DNA of 56,607 bases from Streptosporangiales bacterium (GCA_009380095.1 WHSL01000010.1:1-56607), one strand, 5' to 3'. Positions 32,556 to 41,163 are shown, numbered from the stretch's first letter. Numbers and translations: made by a program. The notes: a model not told the origin generated them from the letters alone.

Positions 32556-32737
32556 TGGTCGCTCACCTTCCTCACGCGCTCCGCGGCCGCCGCGCGGAAA
32601 TCGGGGTGCGCCGGGTGCGTGGGCGGCGCCCACTCCGCGCGCTGCGTACGGTTCGCTCCCGTGCTCATGGGTTCCCTCCGCGGTTCCTCCGCGTGCGACC
32701 GGCGGGCCGCGCGGGCCCGCCGGGATTTCCGTACCGA

Positions 32738-34072
32738 TCAGGACGTGCCGGGGCGGCTCCCCAGCGGCCGGCGGCCGCTCTGGTAGAGGTACCCCACGTA
32801 CAGGACCGCACCGATCAGCATCCAGGACGATCCGATCACCCAGCCGGTGGCGCCGCTGGCGAACAGCAGGCCGATGCTGCTGAGGAAGGCCAGCGGCACG
32901 AGCAGCCAGGGCCAGGGGGTGGAGAACCTGGGCTTCGGCGCGTCGGGGTCGCGGCGCAGCTTGACCAGCGCGATCAGCGGCGGCAGGAAGTGCAGCACGT
33001 ACAGGAAGCCGCCGGTCGAGGACGACATATGGATGGTGCCGACCAGCGCCACTATGGCGATCATCAGGCCGTTGATCAGCACCGCGAGCCACGGGATCCC
33101 GGTGCGCTGGGCAATGGCCGCGAACACCCGGGGCAGCAGCCGGTCGCGGGACATCGCGAAGACCGTACGGGACGTCACCACGAGGATCGCGTTGGCCGTG
33201 GCTGCGGTGGTGAGCAGCGCGGAGAACACGATGAGCCGCTGCGCCGTCTCCCCGCCGAACACCCCGGCCGCGTCCGCCAGCGGCGACAGCGAGCTGCCCA
33301 GCTGTGCCGGGTCGAGGGTGCCCAGCGCCACGAACGTGACGCCGAGATAAAGCGCGAGAACGCCGAACAATGTGAGCAGCATGGCTCGCGGGAGATTACG
33401 CTCAGGCTGTTTGATCTCCTCCGCGGCGGCCGCCACCATATCGAATCCGCCGAACGAAAGGAATGCGACGAGGGCGGCCAGGAAAATGCCATTCACGCCG
33501 TTCGGAAGAAAGGGCGTCATGCGGTCCAGGTCCACATTGGGCATGCCCCACACGGCGAATCCGGCGAGGCCCACGACGGCCGCGCCGATCACCAGCGTCT
33601 GCGCCCGCCCGGCGATCTTGACGCCCAGCAGGTTGAGCACCGTGATGGCGAGCACCAGCAGGCCCGCGCCGAGCGACACCGGGATGCCGGTCACCGCGGC
33701 CAGATATCCGCCGAAGCCGATCGTCACGTAGCCGGACAGGAAGACGTACGCCCCCCAGTAGATCCAGCCCATGCCGAAACCCCAGTGCGGGCCCAATGCC
33801 TGACGGGCGAACGCATATCCCCCGCCGGCCATGGGCAGGCGGCAGGACAGCTCGGCGTACGGCAGCGCGATGAACAGGGAGACGACGAACGCCACCGAGA
33901 ACGCGATCAGCGCACCCGGGCCCGCGGTGCCCCCGGCGATGCCGACGAGGACGAAGATTCCACCCCCGACGGTGCCGCCGATTCCGATCGCGACCGCTTC
34001 GCGTAGTCCGAGCTCGCGGCGTAGCTCTGTGGCCGGCGGGCGTGCGGCCGCGCCGGCCTCCGCTTTCTGCAT
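32738..34072 (-). CDS. APC-superfamily amino acid permease
   Basis: 444-residue protein with 12 hydrophobic segments and APC signatures: AIGIGGTVGGGIFVLVG in helix 1, LPYAELSCRLPMAGGGYAFA between helices 2 and 3, and FLSFGGFDMVAAAAEEIKQP in helix 6. It transports amino acids across the cytoplasmic membrane. Placement beside IleRS and IlvE fits transport of an isoleucine-like product or precursor. It is divergent from the LysR gene. The C-terminus RRPLGSRPGTS is short and polar. Direction of transport is unknown. Confidence 0.87.
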   Translation of the reverse strand: MQKAEAGAAARPPATELRRELGLREAVAIGIGGTVGGGIFVLVGIAGGTAGPGALIAFSVAFVVSLFIALPYAELSCRLPMAGGGYAFARQALGPHWGFGMGWIYWGAYVFLSGYVTIGFGGYLAAVTGIPVSLGAGLLVLAITVLNLLGVKIAGRAQTLVIGAAVVGLAGFAVWGMPNVDLDRMTPFLPNGVNGIFLAALVAFLSFGGFDMVAAAAEEIKQPERNLPRAMLLTLFGVLALYLGVTFVALGTLDPAQLGSSLSPLADAAGVFGGETAQRLIVFSALLTTAATANAILVVTSRTVFAMSRDRLLPRVFAAIAQRTGIPWLAVLINGLMIAIVALVGTIHMSSSTGGFLYVLHFLPPLIALVKLRRDPDAPKPRFSTPWPWLLVPLAFLSSIGLLFASGATGWVIGSSWMLIGAVLYVGYLYQSGRRPLGSRPGTS

Positions 34073-34145
34073 ACATTCTCCCTATCGCGATCGGCCGCCA
34101 GTTTGTGCCACTTCGGGGAGGCGGACAAGCTACATTTTCTATAGA

Positions 34146-34160
34146 CTCCTATTAGGAGGT
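34146..34160 (+). promoter_or_regulatory. Palindrome overlapping the LysR ribosome binding site
   Basis: CTCCTATTAGGAG (34146-34158) is a palindrome whose right half forms part of the AGGAGGT ribosome binding site 4 nt before the LysR ATG. As RNA it could fold into a 5-bp hairpin that hides the site; as DNA it could be an operator. Confidence 0.4.
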
Positions 34161-34164
34161 CTTA

Positions 34165-35100
34165 ATGCTCGACGTTCGTCGTCTCCGGATTCTTCGAGAG
34201 GTCGCCCAGCACGGTTCTTTCACGGCGGCCGCACAGGCGCTGGCGTATACACCGTCCGCGGTGTCCCAGCAGATCGCCGCGTTCGAACGTGAGGTCGGTG
34301 TAAGGCTGGTGGAACGGCGCGCCCGGGGTGTGGCACTCACCGAGCCGGGGCGCATTCTCGTCAAAGAGGCCGAGGTGGTGTTCGGGCACCTCACCGCGAT
34401 GGAGCAGGAGCTGCGCGCGCTGGCCGGGCTGGAGACCGGGCGGCTGCGACTCGGCTGGTTCGCGACCGCCGGCTCGACGCTGGTCTCCCGGTCCATCGGC
34501 GCATTCCGCGCCGCGTACCCCGGCGTCGAGCTCGACCTGTTCCAGGGCGACCCGGACGAGTGCGTGCCGAGCCTGCGCGCCGGCGACCTGGAGCTGGCGC
34601 TGGTCTACCAGTTCGAGGTGGAGCCGCCGCTGCCGAGCGACCTCGAGCAGATCGAGCTGGTGGACGATCCGCTGCACATCGGCCTGCCGCACGGCCACCC
34701 GCTCGCCGAGCGCGACCAGGTGGAGCTCGGCGACCTGGCCGGGGAGCACTGGATCCAGGGCGTGCGGCACGGCTCCACGCTGGAGGTGCTGCCGCTGGCC
34801 TGCCGCCAGGTCGGGTTCGAGCCTCGGATCGCGCTGCGTACCGACGACCGGATGGTGGTCGAGGGGCTCGTCGCGGCCGGGGTCGGCGTGGCGCTCATCC
34901 CGCAGCTCACGCTGCCGACCGTACGGCCCGACATCGTGGTCCGGCCGCTCAGCTCGGCGCTGCTCAGCCGGCGCGTGCGGGTGGCGCTCGCGCCGGTCAC
35001 GTACCGCTCGCCCACCACCACGGCCATGCTGGAGGTGCTCAAAGAGGTGAGCGCCGAGCTGAAGGACGAGGCGAAGCGCCGGCTCAGCGCGCCATCCTGA
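34165..35100 (+). CDS. LysR-family transcriptional regulator
   Basis: 311-residue LysR protein. The HTH is at residues 1-60 (RRLRILREVAQHGSFTAAAQ, YTPSAVSQQIAAFEREVG, RGVALTEPGRILV), followed by a periplasmic-binding-like effector domain (TGRLRLGWFATAGSTLVSRS to residue about 300). It starts at ATG 34165 after AGGAGGT. It is divergent from the amino acid permease, the usual LysR target arrangement. The inducer is unknown; a pathway keto or amino acid is possible. Confidence 0.9.
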   Translation: MLDVRRLRILREVAQHGSFTAAAQALAYTPSAVSQQIAAFEREVGVRLVERRARGVALTEPGRILVKEAEVVFGHLTAMEQELRALAGLETGRLRLGWFATAGSTLVSRSIGAFRAAYPGVELDLFQGDPDECVPSLRAGDLELALVYQFEVEPPLPSDLEQIELVDDPLHIGLPHGHPLAERDQVELGDLAGEHWIQGVRHGSTLEVLPLACRQVGFEPRIALRTDDRMVVEGLVAAGVGVALIPQLTLPTVRPDIVVRPLSSALLSRRVRVALAPVTYRSPTTTAMLEVLKEVSAELKDEAKRRLSAPS

Positions 35101-35138
35101 CGCGGCTGGCCGGGCCGGCGCGGCGCCTCGCCGGCGGT

Positions 35139-35966
35139 TCATCGTGCGGGTATCCAGGCGATCGCGCGGCCCGGAGCGCCCGTACCGCCCTCCACGTGCA
35201 GCGGCAGGAAGCAGAACCACGCTCCGCGTACGGGCATCCGGGCGAGGTTCGTGAGGCACTCGATGTAGACGGCGCCCTCGCTCAGTCCGGCCACGTGCAC
35301 GGCCTGGCCGCGGTCACCGTGCACCGGCCCCATGCTCGGGGCGTCGGTGCCCACGCAGCGCACCCCCCGGCGGAGCAGCATCTCCACGGTCTCCACCTCG
35401 GGCGCCGGCCAGCCCGGCGCGGATCCGGTGACGACCACGTCGTACACGTAGCCGGAGCCGTCCGCGCCGCGCTTGTACGCCGCGTCCCAGCCGGTGTGGA
35501 ACAGGCAGATCTCGCCGGCCCTGATCTCCCCGTGCTCGCGTTCCCAGCGCTCGATGACCTCGGTGCCGATGATCGGGCTCTCCCCCGGCCGCTCCCCGAT
35601 CAGCTTGGTCACGTCCACCACCACGGCCGGCCCCATGTGCTGCTCCAGCGGGACCTGCTCGACGGTGACGCCGCCGGCCGGGCCCGCGTACGGAAGCCCG
35701 GAGTCCTCCGGCGGCACGAAGTGGCTCGGCGCGTCGACGTGCGTGCCGGTGTGCTCGTCGATCGCCATCCAGCGGGTGGCGTACGGCCCGGAGCGGCTGA
35801 TCACGCAGCCCGTGGCGTCCTTGCGGCCGGTGAACCAGTTGTAGGTCTTGTGCTGGAACGGCAGGTGGGTCGCCCAGTAGCAGGGGAGATCCTCGGCGAT
35901 CAGCAGGCTCAGGTCCACCAGCTCGTGGCCCGGCAGCGGTGCGGATTCGGTCATCGCGGTGCCCAT
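35139..35966 (-). CDS. Cyclase-family metal-dependent hydrolase (kynurenine formamidase-like)
   Basis: 275-residue protein of the cyclase/KynB/isatin hydrolase family. The metal-binding signature HxGTHxDxPxH is present as DEHTGTHVDAPSHF. Other blocks are GHELVDLSLLIAEDLPCYWA, RAGEICLFHTGWDAAY and GTDAPSMGPVHGD. AAGGA precedes ATG 35966; the second ATG at 35954 is possible. Members hydrolyse amides, imides or lactones. In this cluster a hydrolase for 5-fluororibono-lactone would be needed if the SDR forms a lactone, and this protein could do it; this is inference. It follows the response regulator gene by 20 bp on the same strand. Confidence 0.82.
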   Translation of the reverse strand: MGTAMTESAPLPGHELVDLSLLIAEDLPCYWATHLPFQHKTYNWFTGRKDATGCVISRSGPYATRWMAIDEHTGTHVDAPSHFVPPEDSGLPYAGPAGGVTVEQVPLEQHMGPAVVVDVTKLIGERPGESPIIGTEVIERWEREHGEIRAGEICLFHTGWDAAYKRGADGSGYVYDVVVTGSAPGWPAPEVETVEMLLRRGVRCVGTDAPSMGPVHGDRGQAVHVAGLSEGAVYIECLTNLARMPVRGAWFCFLPLHVEGGTGAPGRAIAWIPAR

Positions 35967-35986
35967 GGGGTTCCTTCCGTGCGTGG

Positions 35987-36658
35987 TCAGCGCTTGGACG
36001 AGCGCTTGGGTTCCTTGGGTGCGATCAGCCCCATCGCGATGGCGGCGTTGATCGCGTTCATCCGGGTGGTCACCTCGAGCTTCATGTAAATGTTCGTCAG
36101 ATGCCGTTTCACGGTTCCTTCGGCGATAAAGAGACGGTTCGCTATCTGTGCGTTGTTCAACCCTGCGGAAACGGCCGTCAAAACTTCGAGCTCGCGCGGG
36201 GAAAGCGGCGAGGAGACGGGTTCCCGCAGCCGGGTCATCGTTTCTCTCGGAACGGATATGACGACGTGCCCGTCGTCCTTGATGACGCCGCGGATCGCCA
36301 CCAGGAGTTCCTCCCGGCCGGCCCCCTTGAAAACGAAGGCGCGGGCGCCCGCGGTGAGGATCCTGTCGATGAGATCCGGCTCGTCGTACATCGTCAGCAC
36401 GATGACCCGGACGGACGGCAGCGCCTCCAGCAATTCCCGGATCGTCGTTTCCGCGTCCGGCCCCGGCATCTCGACGTCGAGCACCACCACGTCCGGCGAA
36501 GTGCGCCGGGCGAGCGGGACGATTCGCATTCCCGAATCGGTCTCGCCGACCATCGTGAGATCCGGCTCGTGCGCCAGGATCTCGATGATCCCCTCGCGGA
36601 AGAGGGTGTGGTCGTCGCAGACCACGACCCGGATGGTCCGGCCCGTACCGTCTGGCAT
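35987..36658 (-). CDS. LuxR/NarL-family response regulator
   Basis: 223 residues: receiver domain 9-125 with acidic pocket VVVCDDHTLF and phospho-acceptor Asp in PDVVVLDVEMPG, and a LuxR HTH at about 152-210 (LSPRELEVLTAVSAGLNNAQ, FIAEGTVKRHLTNIYMKLEV). The C-terminus is basic. The ATG overlaps the kinase stop (TGATG), so kinase and regulator are coupled. It is probably the cluster-specific pair equivalent to the regulators of the S. cattleya fl cluster. Targets may include the flK promoter next to it. Confidence 0.9.
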   Translation of the reverse strand: MPDGTGRTIRVVVCDDHTLFREGIIEILAHEPDLTMVGETDSGMRIVPLARRTSPDVVVLDVEMPGPDAETTIRELLEALPSVRVIVLTMYDEPDLIDRILTAGARAFVFKGAGREELLVAIRGVIKDDGHVVISVPRETMTRLREPVSSPLSPRELEVLTAVSAGLNNAQIANRLFIAEGTVKRHLTNIYMKLEVTTRMNAINAAIAMGLIAPKEPKRSSKR

Positions 36659-37260
36659 CAGGCACTCTCCCGGCACGGCACGCGGATGGCGATCCGGGTC
36701 CCCTGGTGCCGCGACGAACGGATGTCCAGCCGGCCCCCGGCCATGGCCGTCCGCTCGTTCATCGAGGTGATCCCCACGCTCTGCGCGGGGTGCAGCAGCC
36801 CCGGCTCGAAGCCGTCGCCGTCGTCCTCCACCACCGCGGTGATCCACTTCTCGCCGCGTCGCAGGTCAACGGTCACCCGGCCGGCGTTGGCGTGCAGCAG
36901 CGCGTTCCGGATCGCCTCGCTGAGAACGAAGAACAGCTCGTTCCCCGCGCCGCCCTCGGGCACCGTGTCCGCACCGCACACCTCCTCCTCGATGTCCGCG
37001 CCCACGCGCAGCCGCGCGGCGAGGCCGCGTACCTCCTCCAGGGCCCGCGCGGCCGCCTCCTTGGCGTCCCGCAGCAGCTCGGAGGTCACGTCTCCCTGGG
37101 CCCGGCGATGGAGCTCGAGCAGTTCCAGGTCGCTCTGCACGACGAGGATCGAATGGGCGATCCGATCGTGCATCTCGCGGCTGACGGCGCGGCGCTCGGC
37201 CGCCCAGCCGCGCGGGCCTCCTTCCCCCGACTCCTTCGATGTGACCAGCTGTTCGTTCAT
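36658..37260 (-). CDS. Soluble NarL-type histidine kinase without sensor domain
   Basis: 200-residue kinase starting directly with the HisKA_3 domain: phospho-acceptor His in SREMHDRIAHSILVVQSDLE (about residues 28-47), then the ATPase domain with FFVLSEAIRNALLHANAGRV, VVEDDGDGFEPG and VGITSMNERTAMAGGRLDI. No transmembrane helix or input domain is present, so it must sense a cytoplasmic partner or ligand, or be controlled by another protein. It is divergent from flK across a 503-bp gap and coupled to the response regulator. Confidence 0.88.
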   Translation of the reverse strand: MNEQLVTSKESGEGGPRGWAAERRAVSREMHDRIAHSILVVQSDLELLELHRRAQGDVTSELLRDAKEAAARALEEVRGLAARLRVGADIEEEVCGADTVPEGGAGNELFFVLSEAIRNALLHANAGRVTVDLRRGEKWITAVVEDDGDGFEPGLLHPAQSVGITSMNERTAMAGGRLDIRSSRHQGTRIAIRVPCRESA

Positions 37261-37763
37261 GTCGCCTCTACTCCCCGAATAAATCCGTGCAGCCTGAAGG
37301 GCACCTTTCGCGGGCGCCCACATGGGCAGGGAAAGGTGTAAAGCAAAGTGCTAAAGAGAGGAGTACCTCAGACCTGCGAGGCACCCGGTGAGGGCCAGGG
37401 AACGTCCATAAAACCTGCCTGTGAACAAGTTGCGGCAATCGAGTCCTCACTTACGCCCGCTCGAGTGGGACTCATTTGCCATCCCCACTTGTTAACCCGG
37501 TGATAGCCTCACACCCGATGCGACCCTTGTCAACACCTTGCACAATGAACGCACTGTGGCGCATGACGTCGATCATTTCGAGGGCTCGTAGAGGACCTCT
37601 CTAGAGCAATTCTGACGGAGATAGTGCCTCTAAACGGATGTGTAGTAAACGAATTATGGAGCGTCGGGGCCCGAAGTGTTATAGACGAATCCGGTGGATT
37701 CCGCTTTCGGGCCGCCGGGTTAACCTGGTGCGCGACACGAGTGGGGCGCGAGGGAGGCGTGTG
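37261..37763. promoter_or_regulatory. 503-bp non-coding region between kinase and flK
   Basis: A long, AT-richer gap between divergent genes with no credible ORF. It holds GTTAACCC at 37491-37498 and GGGTTAAC at 37717-37724, the same octamer found four times before the Lrp gene. Several stretches are purine-rich. I searched it by eye for the fluoride-riboswitch core and found only weak resemblance (GGTGATAGCCTCAC near 37499), not a convincing fold. The flK transcript start is probably within the last 200 bp. GGGAGG precedes the flK ATG. Confidence 0.5.
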
Positions 37764-38189
37764 ATGACGAAGCCGGCGACGCTGCGGGCGGGCCTGCACC
37801 ACGAGTTCAGCTACGCGGTGCCGCTCGAGCGCACCGTGCCGCACCTGTTCCCGGAGGCACCGGAGTTCGCCCCGATGCCCGAGGTGCTGGCCACCGGCTA
37901 CCTGGTCGGGCTGCTCGAGTGGACCTGCATCCAGCTGATCAACCCGCACATCGACTGGCCGCGCGAGCAGTCCGTCGGCACACACATCGCCGTCTCGCAC
38001 GAGGCCGCCACGCCGCCCGGCCTGACGGTCACGGCGAGCGTCCGGCTCGTCGAGGTGGCCGGCCGGCGCCTGGAGTTCGAGGTCTCCGCACACGACGGCG
38101 CCGACACCATCGCCCGCGGCACCCACCAGCGCCACCTCATCACCACCGACCGCTTCATCACCCGCGCCACCGCCAAATCCCCCAGCTGA
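37764..38189 (+). CDS. flK: Fluoroacetyl-CoA thioesterase (FlK-type)
   Basis: 141-residue hot-dog thioesterase, near the 139 residues of S. cattleya FlK. The catalytic triad is conserved: Thr44 (LATGYLVG), Glu52 (LLEWTC) and His79 (AVSHEAATPPGLTV), equivalent to FlK Thr42, Glu50 and His76. The C-terminal VSAHDGADTIARGTHQRHLI matches too. FlK hydrolyses fluoroacetyl-CoA and so protects the citric acid cycle. Of the two lid phenylalanines, Phe33 is kept (Phe35 here) but Phe36 is replaced by Met38 (EFAPMPEV). The altered lid may suit a different fluoroacyl-CoA. The gene ends before a long inverted repeat shared with convergent apt. Confidence 0.9.
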   Translation: MTKPATLRAGLHHEFSYAVPLERTVPHLFPEAPEFAPMPEVLATGYLVGLLEWTCIQLINPHIDWPREQSVGTHIAVSHEAATPPGLTVTASVRLVEVAGRRLEFEVSAHDGADTIARGTHQRHLITTDRFITRATAKSPS

Positions 38190-38196
38190 CGGGCGG

Positions 38197-38275
38197 AGAT
38201 CGACAAATTGGGGGAAGGATTTCCGAGCCGACCTGCTGGTGGGCCCACAAATTCCTTCCCCCAATTTGTCGATCT
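38197..38275. terminator. 23-bp perfect inverted repeat between flK and apt
   Basis: The arms at 38197-38219 and 38253-38275 are perfectly complementary over 23 bp (core CGACAAATTGGGGGAAGGA), separated by 33 nt. The loop contains a second palindrome GTGGGCCCAC (38239-38248). It lies between the convergent flK and apt stops, so it is most likely a bidirectional terminator, although it is longer than usual and lacks a U-tract. Confidence 0.75.
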
Positions 38276-38280
38276 TGGGG

Positions 38281-38841
38281 TCAGACGGGGAGGAGGGTGT
38301 GGAGGGGGGTGGGATGGAGGCGGCGGTCGCCGTGGAGGGCGGTGATGGCGAGTACGACGGCGTAGCCGGCGACCTCGGCGCCGGCGCGGGTGACCAGTTC
38401 GCCCGCGGCGGCGAGCGTGCCGCCGGTGGCGAGTACGTCGTCCACCACCAGCACCCGGTCCGCCGCCGCCAGCGCGGTGCGCTGCACCTCCAGCACGCCG
38501 CTGCCGTACTCCAGTTGGTACGAGGCCGCATGCACGGCACCCGGGAGCTTGCCACGCTTGCGCGCCAGCACCAGCGGGCGCCCGCTGTGCAGCGCCACCG
38601 CCGTACCGAGCACGAAACCGCGCGCCTCCACGGCCAGGACGCGGTCGAACCCGCCGGCGCACCCGCCGGCCATTTCCGCCGCGATCCCGCGCAGCAGCTC
38701 CGGCGTGCCGAACACGCCGCACAGGTCCTGGAAGGCGATACCCGGCTCGGGGAAGTCCGGAATGACCCGGATGCCCCGCGCGATCCGTTCGGCCAGCGGC
38801 GCGTCCGGCGCCGCGGGAGGTGCGTCGATCCGTTCGGTCAT
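38281..38841 (-). CDS. apt: Adenine phosphoribosyltransferase
   Basis: 186-residue type I phosphoribosyltransferase: IRVIPDFPEPGIAFQDLCGV, VLAVEARGFVLGTAVAL, LARKRGKLPGAVHAASYQLE and the PRPP loop VLVVDDVLATGGTLAAA. Converts adenine plus PRPP to AMP. In this cluster adenine is released by the FlB-type phosphorylase from 5'-FDA, so Apt recycles it. It lies 10 bp after metK, forming the unit flB-metK-apt on the minus strand. Confidence 0.94.
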   Translation of the reverse strand: MTERIDAPPAAPDAPLAERIARGIRVIPDFPEPGIAFQDLCGVFGTPELLRGIAAEMAGGCAGGFDRVLAVEARGFVLGTAVALHSGRPLVLARKRGKLPGAVHAASYQLEYGSGVLEVQRTALAAADRVLVVDDVLATGGTLAAAGELVTRAGAEVAGYAVVLAITALHGDRRLHPTPLHTLLPV

Positions 38842-38851
38842 GGCGCGGCCC

Positions 38852-40039
38852 TCAGATCCGTACGGCGGACCGCAGCGCGTCCACCCGGTCGCAGAGCTCC
38901 CAGGTCATCTCCGGCTCCTCGCGGCCGAAGTGACCGTACGCGGCGGTCTTCGCGTAGATCGGGCGGAGCAGGTCGAGCTGCTCCACGATCGCGGCGGGCC
39001 GCAGGTCGAAGACGCTCAGCACGGCGTCCCGGATCCGGTCCACCGGCACCTTCTCCGTGCCGAAGCAGTCCAGATACAGGCTGACCGGGCGGGCCTTGCC
39101 GATCGCGTACGCGATCTGCACCTCGCAGCGGCCGGCGAGCCCGGCCGCGACGACGTTCTTGGCCACCCAGCGCATCGCGTACGCGGCCGAGCGGTCCACC
39201 TTGGAGGGGTCCTTGCCGGAGAACGCGCCGCCGCCGTGCCGTGCCATACCGCCGTACGTGTCCACGATGATCTTGCGGCCGGTGAGCCCGGCGTCGCCCA
39301 TCGGCCCGCCGATCTCGAACCGCCCGGTGGGGTTGACCAGCAGGCGATGGCCCTCGGTGTGCAGCCCGAGCTGGGCGAGCTCCGGCGCCACCACGTGCTC
39401 GGCGATGTCCGGCGTGAGCATGTCGTCGAGGTCGATGCCGGGCGCGTGCTGGGTGGAGACCACCACCGTGTCCAGCCGTACCGGAAGGTCGCCTTCGTAA
39501 CCGATGGTGACCTGCGTCTTGCCGTCCGGGCGCAGGTACGGAACCGTCCCGTCGTGCCGTACGGCGGCCAGCCGCCGGGCCAGCCGGTGCGCCAGCATCA
39601 GCGGCAGCGGCATCAGCTCCGGCGTGTCGGAGCAGGCGTAGCCGAACATCAGCCCCTGGTCGCCCGCGCCCTGGGTGTCCCGCGCGTCGCCGTCGCCCGT
39701 ACGGACCTCGTACGAGCGCTCCAGGCCCTGGGCGATGTCCGGCGACTGCGCGCCGATCGACACCGACACGCCGCAGGTGCCCGCGTCGAAGCCCTTGGCC
39801 GAGGAGTCGTACCCGATCTCCGCGATCTTCCCGCGCACGATGTCCTCGACGTCCGCGAGCCGCCGGCTCGCCTCCCCCGTGACGTGCACCTGACCGGTGG
39901 TGATCAGCGTCTCGATGGCGCCGCGGGAGCGCGGGTCCCCGCGCAGCAGTTCGTCGAGCACGGCGTCGCTGATCTGATCGGCGATCTTGTCGGGGTGGCC
40001 CTCGGTCACGGATTCGGACGTGAACAGAAAGTCGGCCAT
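38852..40039 (-). CDS. metK: S-adenosylmethionine synthetase
   Basis: 395 residues with all MetK signatures: [80 protein letters not shown] and [13 protein letters not shown]. Makes SAM, the fluorinase co-substrate, from methionine and ATP; fluorinase returns methionine, so the pair forms a local cycle. ATG 40039 is chosen because [10 protein letters not shown] matches family starts; an ATG 15 bp upstream is possible. It lies between flB-like and apt genes. It may be an extra copy to the housekeeping metK. Confidence 0.95.
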   Translation of the reverse strand: MADFLFTSESVTEGHPDKIADQISDAVLDELLRGDPRSRGAIETLITTGQVHVTGEASRRLADVEDIVRGKIAEIGYDSSAKGFDAGTCGVSVSIGAQSPDIAQGLERSYEVRTGDGDARDTQGAGDQGLMFGYACSDTPELMPLPLMLAHRLARRLAAVRHDGTVPYLRPDGKTQVTIGYEGDLPVRLDTVVVSTQHAPGIDLDDMLTPDIAEHVVAPELAQLGLHTEGHRLLVNPTGRFEIGGPMGDAGLTGRKIIVDTYGGMARHGGGAFSGKDPSKVDRSAAYAMRWVAKNVVAAGLAGRCEVQIAYAIGKARPVSLYLDCFGTEKVPVDRIRDAVLSVFDLRPAAIVEQLDLLRPIYAKTAAYGHFGREEPEMTWELCDRVDALRSAVRI

Positions 40040-40099
40040 GGCGGCGTCTCCCAATGTGGGCGGCTGGGTGTCTTCGTACGCTGGGTTGCTATGGGTGTG

Positions 40100-40960
40100 T
40101 CACTGAGGCAGATACCGGCCCACGAGCAGGCCGAGACGCTCCGCGACGACGCTGGGCACGGCGGCGCGGTCGGTGATGATGGCGTGCGCCAGGGCCTCGC
40201 CGCAGGCGCAGCCGGGCTCCTCGGGCAGCTTGCGGATCAGGGCGGCGAGCGCCTGCTCGGCCGCGCGGACGTTCTCCGCCATCCGGCCGGCGACGAGGTC
40301 GGCGTCCACCGCGTCCTCGCCCGGGTGCCAGCAGTCGTAGTCGGTGACCAGCGCGACCCCCGCGTAGCAGAGCTCCGCCTCACGGGCCAGGCGCGCCTCC
40401 GGCATCGCGGTCATGCCGATCACATCCATGCCGAACGAGCGGTACAGCTCGGACTCCGCGCGGGTGGAGAACTGCGGGCCCTCGATGCAGATGTACGTCC
40501 CCCCGTCGTGCACCGGCGCCCCGGAGGCGTCCCGCGCCGCGGTCACCAGCGCGTCGCGCAGCTCCCCGCAGTACGGGTCGGCGAGCGAGACGTGCACCAC
40601 CAGGTCCTCACCGAAGAAGCTGGCGGGCCGGCCGCCCCGCGTCCAGTCCACGATCTGGTCCGGGACCACGAGGTGCCCGGGCTCGTACGACCGGCGGAGG
40701 CTGCCGACCGCGCTGACGCCGACCAGGCGCCGTACGCCGAGGCTCTTCAGCGCGTAGACGTTGGCGCGCGCCGGGATACCCGCCGGCGGGACGCGGTGGC
40801 CCGTGCCGTGCCGGGAGACGAACGCCACCTCGCGCCCGCCGAACTCGCCGACCACCGGCGCGGCCTGGCCGAACGGCGTCTCCACCGGCACCTGCCGCGC
40901 TCCGGCGATCCCGTCGAGCCGGTACAGCCCGCTGCCGCCGATGAACCCGATTTCCGCCAT
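40100..40960 (-). CDS. flB: 5'-fluoro-5'-deoxyadenosine phosphorylase / MTA phosphorylase (FlB-like)
   Basis: 286-residue purine nucleoside phosphorylase of the MTAP class: IGFIGGSGLYRLDGI, FVSRHGTGHRVPPAGIPARA, VGVSAVGSLRRSYEPGHLVV, YICIEGPQFSTRAESELYRS and VIGMTAMPEARLAREAELCY. FlB of S. cattleya, of the same family, splits 5'-FDA to 5-fluoro-5-deoxyribose-1-phosphate and adenine. It is grouped with metK and apt and divergent from ahcY. A plain methylthioadenosine phosphorylase would look the same by sequence; the assignment as FlB rests on context. Confidence 0.88.
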   Translation of the reverse strand: MAEIGFIGGSGLYRLDGIAGARQVPVETPFGQAAPVVGEFGGREVAFVSRHGTGHRVPPAGIPARANVYALKSLGVRRLVGVSAVGSLRRSYEPGHLVVPDQIVDWTRGGRPASFFGEDLVVHVSLADPYCGELRDALVTAARDASGAPVHDGGTYICIEGPQFSTRAESELYRSFGMDVIGMTAMPEARLAREAELCYAGVALVTDYDCWHPGEDAVDADLVAGRMAENVRAAEQALAALIRKLPEEPGCACGEALAHAIITDRAAVPSVVAERLGLLVGRYLPQ

Positions 40961-41067
40961 GAGAATCCCATCTCCCGAGCAGGCCGACTCGCCGTTTCAC
41001 CGGCGACCAAGCTCGAATTTATCCACCGTTCCAGCTGCCCGGATCCTCCTATCCGAGAATCGTTCGA

Positions 41068-41082
41068 TGCGACTTTCGTAGC
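41068..41082 (-). promoter_or_regulatory. GCTACGA...TCGCA motif in flB/ahcY divergent gap
   Basis: On the minus strand GCTACGA-AAG-TCGCA resembles the motif found before flA (14813-14830) and before the methyltransferase (25872-25889). The 203-bp gap separates flB-metK-apt from ahcY. Match is partial. Confidence 0.35.
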
Positions 41083-41163
41083 AGCCGGAATACGACCTAG
41101 AAGGGATTATCGGCGATCTCCGCGGCGACCTATCATCGCCGTACAATCACGAATCCGACGAGA

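Noticed and set aside
37470-37700. Possible fluoride riboswitch upstream of flK
   Set aside because: GGTGATAGCCTCAC and nearby GAT/GCCTCT segments recall parts of the crcB motif, but the paired stems and the conserved downstream pseudoknot segment could not be matched. No CrcB/Fluc gene follows.
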